The translations under genes and the position numbers were made by a program. From positions 1-32,077 of the forward strand of contig JBLHOC010000013.1 of NCBI GenBank assembly GCA_047620825.1: a stretch of DNA of 32,077 nucleotides, given 5' to 3'. The stretch is from UBA987 sp047620825. Lineage in GTDB: Bacteria > Bacteroidota > Bacteroidia > NS11-12g > UBA9320. The notes beneath the pieces were generated by a model. That model made no database searches and was not told the DNA's origin. It saw only the letters and a program-made list of their open reading frames with translations. Of the stretch, positions 15,142 through 24,100 are shown piece after piece (position 1 is the first letter of the stretch; each line of letters starts with the position of its first letter).

Positions 15142-18100
15142 ATGAAAAAACTTTACTCATTATTATTAGCATTTGGTGTAATCGCCATGCTTAGTCCCAT
15201 CAGTGCTTCCGCTCAGTCGTATACGTATACGCCAACAAAATCCAGTGCGGATGCCGGTAATCCGGGCAACGTGCGTACGCTTTATGATTACTCGTCTAGT
15301 GGCGCGACGATGTTTATGACAGGCTATACTGGTCCTAACGGATCTAGTTCCTCGTCATACCAATCGACCAATTATTGGTCTGCTGCACAGCCAATTCCTT
15401 TTACTTTTAAGTTTCACGGAAATACGGTTGATTCATTTAGTGTGTCAAAAAACGGATTACTTACATTTACTAAGTCCGTTGCAGGTACAGCTGTCAATAC
15501 GGCCTTGAATACGAATTCATCTTTACCGAACTCTAACCTACCTGATTCCACTGTCGCTTGGTTTTGGGACAATATGGGAACTACGGTAGGGCAGTACGAT
15601 CGTATGTATCGTGTTGTACATGGTTCTACAGGTAGTCGCCAATTATGGGTGTTTTATACTTCATGGGAATTTGGCCATACGTCTAATGCCTATGCTTACA
15701 ACGCAGTAGTTTTAGAAGAAGGAAGTAATAAGATTTTCGTAGTTGACATGAGTTACAATTATGGAACTTATTCAAGCACAATTGGGGTTCAATTGAACTC
15801 TTCAAACGCAGTACAATTCTCATCGGGGATACACTCATCTGCAGGGTCTCCAAGTATTATTTTAGGAAGCTACCAAGGTTCTGCACCAGCAAATAATGAG
15901 TACTATGAAATGAAGCCGAAACTGTTGGTGACGGATGATATTGCGATTACCTCTATGACCAATCCTGCAGGCGCTATTTGTACTACAAGCGATTCTGTAA
16001 AAGTGTTAGTGAAAAATGAAGGCACCAATTCAGTCTCTAGTTTCGATATTGTATGGTCTATAAATGGAACGAGTCAAACGAAATATTCCCATTCAGGAAC
16101 ACTAGCGTCTGGAACTTCAACCACTGTAAACCTAGGAAAGTATACGTATGGCACATCTGTCTCTACTTTTAATTTTGTATTTAGATCTGACAAACCAAAT
16201 GGGAATACGGATAAAAACCTCAAAAATGATACACTCAAACACTCATTAAATAAAGGACTTGATGGGGATTATTCTGTCGGCACAAGTTCAAGTGATTTTG
16301 CTACTGTTTCTGCAGCAATGACTGCCCTAAAAGCAGCTGGCGTGTGTGGACCTGTTGTTATGAACATCGCAAGCGGTACCTATACTGGCCAAATAGCGCT
16401 AGAAGGGGACATCCCTGGTGCATCAGCTACCAATACGGTTACGTTTAGATCAGCAACAGGTGTTCCTGCTAACGTTACATTGGCTTATACTTCAACTTCG
16501 TCTGCCACTCGAACGACACTTTTATTAAAGAAAACTTCCTTTATCATTATAAGAGATATAACGATTGAATCCAAGGGGACAACTTATGGATGGGCTGGAC
16601 ATGTATGGAGCGCCAATAACATCCAATTTAGAAATTGTCATTTTAAAAGTAAATATGTTGGGACATCTTCCAACAGTATAAATTTATGTCTTTCTGGAAG
16701 CGCTACGAGTTGGTCTACAGGTGTTATTAGTAATGACGTAACGGTTGATAGCTGTACGTTTACCAATGCCGGATACTCATTCTCTGCTTTCGGGCCAAGT
16801 ACTTCGTCGTTTTCAAACAACTTGGTATTTACGAATAATACTATGAACAATTGTTATAGAGGTTTGATGTTGTACTATCAAGGTGCACCGCAAATCAACA
16901 ATAATCAAATTAGTTTACTTTCAGCTGGAAATGGATATTCAGGTATATATATGTACTATAATAAATCCACGTCTACAGTTCCAATTAGGATAATAGGTAA
17001 TACGATTTTAAACTCAGATGTGTACGGTATCTACTTGAGTAATTGTGACAACCCTTCTACTCAAAAAGGAGAAATGTACAACAACATGATCGGAAAATTT
17101 GTTGGAAGTCCAACATTCTATGGGATATACAATAACAGTAGTGATTACTGGAAATTATACCACAATACAGTAGATATTCGGACTTCGAGTTCAAGTTCAG
17201 TTTATGGTTGTTACTTCAGTTCTGTGAACTATTCTGACATGAGGAATAACATCTTTAGTGTACAAAGTAGCTCATCTTCATCTAATCATTACGCCATGTA
17301 CAACAGAAGTTCTCCTAGTTCTACGCGAACTTGTGATTACAATGTGTACTACAATCCGAACGGCACCTATTTAATATACTTTGCTGGAGGAAAGACTGCA
17401 TCCGTTCTTAACACATACAGTACGTTGGCAGATGTAAACTCTCTTAATATAATGCCATCTTTTACAAGCGCTTCAGACTTACACTTATCTGATGCTTGTT
17501 TCAATAAAGTGCCAAGCCTAACAGCAGTAAATGAGGATATAGACGGAGATTCTAGGAATCCGAGTACGACACATCCTGGAGCTGATGAAATAGGTCAATC
17601 ATCTAACGATGTAGGTGTGGTAACAGTTATGTCACCAGCGGGAACAGTTTCGTCAGGGACACAAACGGTTAAAGTAATTGTGAGAAATTATGGTGGAAAC
17701 ACAGTTACCGGATATAATGTAAGTTACAAAGTTGATGGAGGATCTACCGTTACACAGGCCGTAACAAATTCATTGTCGACCTGTACGAATGACACCATAA
17801 CATTTACAACGACTTTTAGTCATACAGTTGGATGTACCAATCTTACAGCATGGACATCAGCGCCTAACAGCTCAACGGATGGAAATGGTTCAAATGACAC
17901 TACTTCTTCAAGTTTTGGAGTTGCCATGTCAGGAACGTTTACCGTTGGTAGCTCTAGTTCTGATTATACTACAATTGACGCGGCGATTGAAGCGTTAAAC
18001 TGTGCTGGAGTATCTGGTGCGGTCGTGTTTAACATTGCTTCAGGTACGTACACCGGACAATTTGAGGTGGGTGGCGTTACAGGTGCTTCGGCAACGAATA

Positions 18101-21100
18101 CAATAACATTCCAAGCTGCATCTGGTACAGCAAGTGATGTGAAAATCACTACTGCAACAACTTCGTCTAGTGATAGACACACAATTAGATTGAACAATGC
18201 AAAGTATATCGTGCTACGTAACTTAACAATTGAAGGTACGAATACTACGTACGCGTGGCCACTAATAATAATGAAGTCAGATTATATTACGGTTAAAGGA
18301 TGTGCAATCAAGACAACGACAGAAAACACGTCAACCAACTATATTGGAATCGTAATTAGCGGTAGTGCGACAAGCTATTCTTCTTCGTATAAAGCAACAG
18401 ATATTGTAATTGACAGCTGTTCAATTACTAAAGTCAGCTTCGGGCTCATGTGCTATGGTGGTGGGTCTTCAACCTCTACATTATCGCCAGGTCTTAAAAT
18501 TATGAACTCTACGTTTAGTAATATAGGATCTTATGGCATGTGGATATACTATCAAACAGGTACTGTAATTCATAATAACGTAATTAACCTAGGTACAGCC
18601 AATGAAGGTTATACAGGTATCTATTGTTATTATGTAAAAAACAACTGTCAAATCACACAAAATCAAATACGAAACTCTGGATATCAAGGCATATATTTAG
18701 GTTATTGTGACAACACGAGCTCAACAAAGAGTGTTTTTGCAAACAATACCATCGGAAGTTTCCGTGGTAGTCCAACTTTTTATGGGGTATACAATAGCAG
18801 CAGTGATTATTGGGACGTCCACCACAACACGATTGTTGTTGATATAGCTACTTCAAGTACTGCAAGAGCGTTTTACATGCAAAGTGTAAATTATTACAAT
18901 GTTCGGAATAATATCTTCGTCATTAATGGGAATTCAACCACTTCAAATCACTTACCGTTTTATACCTCTACATCTGCAAATGGTTCTACGCGTGTCCTAG
19001 ACTATAACGTGTATTACAACAAAACGGGTTCTTATGCCTTATATAATGGAGGGTACCGAACACCGGCTGCGTTGAACACCTATAGCTCAGTTGCTGATGA
19101 TAATTCTGCATCGGTAAAGGTGCCGCTTAAAAGCACTGCCGACTTACATTTAGCAGATGGATGTTTCATGAAATTCCCTTCAATATCGACCGTTACAACC
19201 GATATGGATGGAGCAACGAGAAATACTACAACAACGCATCCTGGAGCGGATGAAGTGGAAACAGGCGCAGTAGATGTGGGTGTTTCTGAAATTCTTTCGC
19301 CAATTGGTGTTGTTACCGCAGGAAGCCAGACCGTAAAGGTGGTTGTTAAGAATTACGGATCAACAACGATTAATACTGTAGTCGTAGATTACCAGATAGG
19401 CAGTGCAACGTCACAATCAGAAACATTCACTGTTTCTATGGCGGCATGTACCGCTGATACGTTAACGTTTACAACTGCAGCAAGTCATACTGCAGGTTGT
19501 AAGCAGGTTAGAGCATGGACAAGTAGTCCAAACGGAACTACTGATGCTGTAACAGGTAATGACGAAGGACCTCCTGTAACCATTGGTGTTCCAATGGCGG
19601 GTGGGGTATTCACTGTAGGTACAAGTTCAAGTGACTTTGAAACCATACAAGATGCCATTGACGAAATGCAATGTGCTGGTATTGGTGGAGCAGTGGTCTT
19701 TAAGATTGCGAGCGGAACTTACGTAGGTCAGTGGGAGTTAGAAAATATTCCTGGAACTTCAAGTACCAATACGATTACACTCCAATCTGCAACGGGTGAT
19801 CCAAAAGATGTTATGCTGTTAAATTCGGCTGGTTCTTATGGAAACGCACATACACTACTTGTCAAAGGTGTAAACCATGTTCGATTACGTGGAATGACAA
19901 TAGAGGGTGCAGGCGGTTATGCATGGCCACTACATATATGGACATCTAAACATGTTAAAGTGGATAGATGTGTTTTTGACGCTAACGGATTAAACTCTAC
20001 ATCATCAGGAAAAATTTGTGTAGTTGTTAATACCAGCGCAACAAGTTATAGCTATGGGGGTTTAGGCCATTCGGATAGTTTAACCGTGGATAGCTGTATT
20101 ATGCAGGAAGCTGGTTGGACAGGATTTATGATGGCTGGAGTTTCTAGTAGTATTTCCAACAAAACTCCTGGATTGATTTTCTCAAACAATATGGTTACAG
20201 CCAATTACAGAGGAATTTGGTTGCAATACGTTGGTGGATCTGTACTTCACAACAATGTAGTAAGTATGAATACATCCGCGTTAAGTTACACAGGTTTATA
20301 TTTGTATTACTGTGGTGCCAGCAACTATAAAGGTCAAGTAATTACAAATAACCAAATATATAATTGTGCTAACCAGAATGTTGTAATGACCCAGTGTGAT
20401 AATACATCCACAAATCGCGGTCTATTCGCAAACAACGTTGTCACTAAAACTAGAGGATCGAATCAACTAATTGGCATATATAACAATGGTGGCGATTATT
20501 GGGACTTCTTCCACAATACTATAGATGTTGATAAAACTTCATACACTGGTACCGTTTATGGCCTATACACATCTGGTAGTAATACCAATGTTCGTAATAA
20601 CAGTTTTTCTATTACTTCTACAACTGTGGCTACAAGTAGTTATTGTATGTATCACCCAAGTACGCCAAACAGCAGCACTTATAGAGTGAACAATAACAAC
20701 TATTATTTCCCAAGAGGAGCTAGTGGTGGATTATATTATGCAGGTGGAGTTCGGACCTCGTCCAATTTTAATACTTATTCCACAACAGCGGATTTTAACT
20801 CAATAAATGTTAATCCTAGCCCAAGCAGTTCGCGACTTTATCACATGAACCAAGAGCATCTGTTTGGAGCAGGTGATTCTACAGGAACGTTGAAAGACGT
20901 TGAAGGGGCAACTCGACCTGTGAAAACACCAACGATTGGGGCGTTAGAAATTAACCCTGACTTAAATGTAATGAGTGTTGCTGGTGACTCAGCTTGTGGA
21001 ACGAACAATTCTAGTGCTGCAGTTAAAGTAACATTCAAAAATGAAGGTGATATCATCCAGCAAGGCGCTCATTTTAATGTAACCTTAGATGCTGGTACGC

Positions 21101-24100
21101 CTGTATTAGTTTCTATAACGGGACCATTTGCGAAAGGTGTTACATATACTAGAACACTTCCAATAACATTAGATTTAAGTGGAACAGCTGCAAATGTAAT
21201 TACGGTTACCAATGCGGATGGTGATGTAGATGCGAGTGATAACTCAGCAAGTACTTCGGTGCCATACTGGGCAAATCCTGTTTCTTCATTTACTTATAAA
21301 GATTCTTGTCTAGGTGATGCAATGAGCTTTACCAATACAAGTACAGTAGCAACTGGTTCAATTACATCAACAGGTTGGATGTTTGGAGACGGTAATACCG
21401 CTTCAACAACTAACCCGACTAACACGTATGCAAGTAGTGGTAATTACACTGTAACCATCATGAGTGAGTCCAATGTCGGATGTAGAGATACAGTGAAACA
21501 AACAGTTTCTGTATTAACGGCATTAGCGGCTGGTACAATCACTGGTGCTAAAACAGTTTGTTATAATACCTCATCTGGATCAATAAACTCAACTGCGTCA
21601 GCTTCAGGTAGTGCTGGTGCATATGAATACCAATGGCAGTCGTCTACTGACAATGTAACTTTTGCTGATATAACAGCAGCTACAAGTGCCGACTATACTT
21701 CTGGTGCTTTAACTCAAACTACATATTTCAGAAGAGCTGTAACAACAGACATAGGATGTGGACCATCTCAAACAGGTTCAATCAAAATTACTGTTTACGA
21801 CATGTTGGTTGGTGGTGTAATTGGATCAGATCAAAACATCTGTTACAATACTACACCTAGTTCAATGACTCAAAGCGCAGCACCAACAGGTGGTGACGGT
21901 ACTTGGACGTATCAGTGGGAGTCTTCAGCAAACGGAACATCATGGAGTTCTGTAACGGGAGCAACCGCTTCTAGTTATGCTCCAGGTGCATTGACTGCAA
22001 CAACATACTATAGATCTCTCGCAACCGGTGGATCAAGTTGTGGAACAATTGCTAGTAATGTAGTGAAGATTCTTGTCTACAATGATTTATATGCAGGCCT
22101 TGTAGGTACCAACCATAGTGTTTGTCCTCAGAGCCCAGCCAATACATTAAATGGAACAAATAACCCATCAGGTGGCGATAATTCGTATACCTACCAATGG
22201 CAAACTTCTCCAGATAATACGACATGGTCAGATATCACTGGAGCAACTTCTGCCTCATTGACTTCTACTACTGCTTTAACGGCAACAACTTTCTATAGAA
22301 GAAATACGACTTCAGGAAGTGGTTGTGGCACAAAGCCAACAAACGCAGTTACTGTAACAATTGCACCATTACCTAAGTCATCGTTTATTGTAGCAAATCA
22401 TTGTTTTAACGATGTGATGCCAGTAACGAATAACTCAACCGTAACAACTGGTTCCTTGACTGGTTTTGCATGGGACTTTGGAGATGGAAACACGAGTGCA
22501 TCAAGAGTGCCTTCTCATGTTTATTCAGCTAGTGGTTTTAAAACTGTTAAACTGAAAGTAACGTCTAATATTGGTTGTGTAGATTCATCTACGAACAAAG
22601 TGAACGTTTCAAACGTACCAACTCCAGCATTTACAAAAGTGTTTGATTGTGTAAAGGAAGAAGTACTCTTCAAAAACGCAACTTCTGTAAACTGTGGTAA
22701 GATCTCTGCCTTTGCATGGGATTTTGGTGACGGTTCAACTTCTACGGTAGCCAATCCAAAACATAAATACAGTTCGACTGGAACATATGCTGTTAAGTTT
22801 AAGATCTTCCTACCAGGTGGATTTAGAGATTCAGTAACAAGAAACGTCGTAATTGCGAAAAAAGGTGTTTCTGGATTTACAGCAGACGACGAATGTTTCG
22901 GAGATAGTGTTCGATTTATCAACGCTTCGACAAACGCAGCTTCTTACGATTGGGATTTCGATGATAAAACATCGTCAACCCTTGAAAACCCGGTTCATTT
23001 CTATCGTGTAGCTCAAACCTATAGTGTAACACTTGTTACCACAGACGGTAACGCTTGTGATGACACAACAACGAAAAATGTAACTATAAAAGTTAAACCA
23101 TCCGTTTATTTCTCTACTGATGATAGATGTGTAAATACAGATGAGCCGTTTAAAAACGGAACACTATATGCACATACGTATTCTTGGACATTCGGAGATG
23201 GTGGGACTTCAAACTCAACAGCGAAAGCGTTAACGTACAGATACAACACTGCAACTAACTATATAGTGAAGTTGGTGGCTTACAATAACAACGGTTGTAG
23301 AGATTCATTCTCTAAAAAGGTTGTTGTATTCCCTAATCCAACGGCTTCGTTTACTTTGGCTAATACCTGTACAGGTGATGCTGTAAATGCGACCAACACT
23401 TCAACTTCAAACCATGGTAATCATTGGGATATGGGAGATGGAGCAACGTTTACGACAACGACACCTAAACATCAGTATAATAAAGCAGGGACATTCGCAG
23501 TAACATTAACCGTTGAGTCAATCAATGGTTGTAAAGACACTACACAGTCTAATGTAACTGTTTACGATACACCAGACGCTGATTTCTCAGCAAGCAAGGT
23601 TTGTGCGGGTAGTGCAACTAGCTTTACAAATAAATCTACTGGTGGTTCAGGTACAGTGACACATGCTTGGAACTTTGGAGATGGTAACACATCTTCTAGT
23701 GCAAGTCCAAATCATACGTACGCTGCGGCAGGAAAATATACAGTTTCCCTTTCAACGACTGGACAAGGTAGTTGTGTTGGAACAGTATCAAAAACTGTTG
23801 AAGTGTATGAAGTACCAACAGCTTCTATATCTGTTAGTGATGTTTGTGTTGGAAAGGTTTCAACATTCTCGGCATCAACTACTGGAGCTTCAACATATGC
23901 ATGGAGTTTTGGTGACGGAAATACAAACGGATCGGTAGCACCATCACACACCTATGCTAAGGCTGGAACTTATACAGTATCAGTAACAGTAACAAGTGTG
24001 TATGGATGTGCTGTAACGTCTACAACAACTACAATGGTTAATGACCTACCAACAACAGGTTTTACGAACTCTACAGTATGTTTAGGAGATGCAACAGTAT

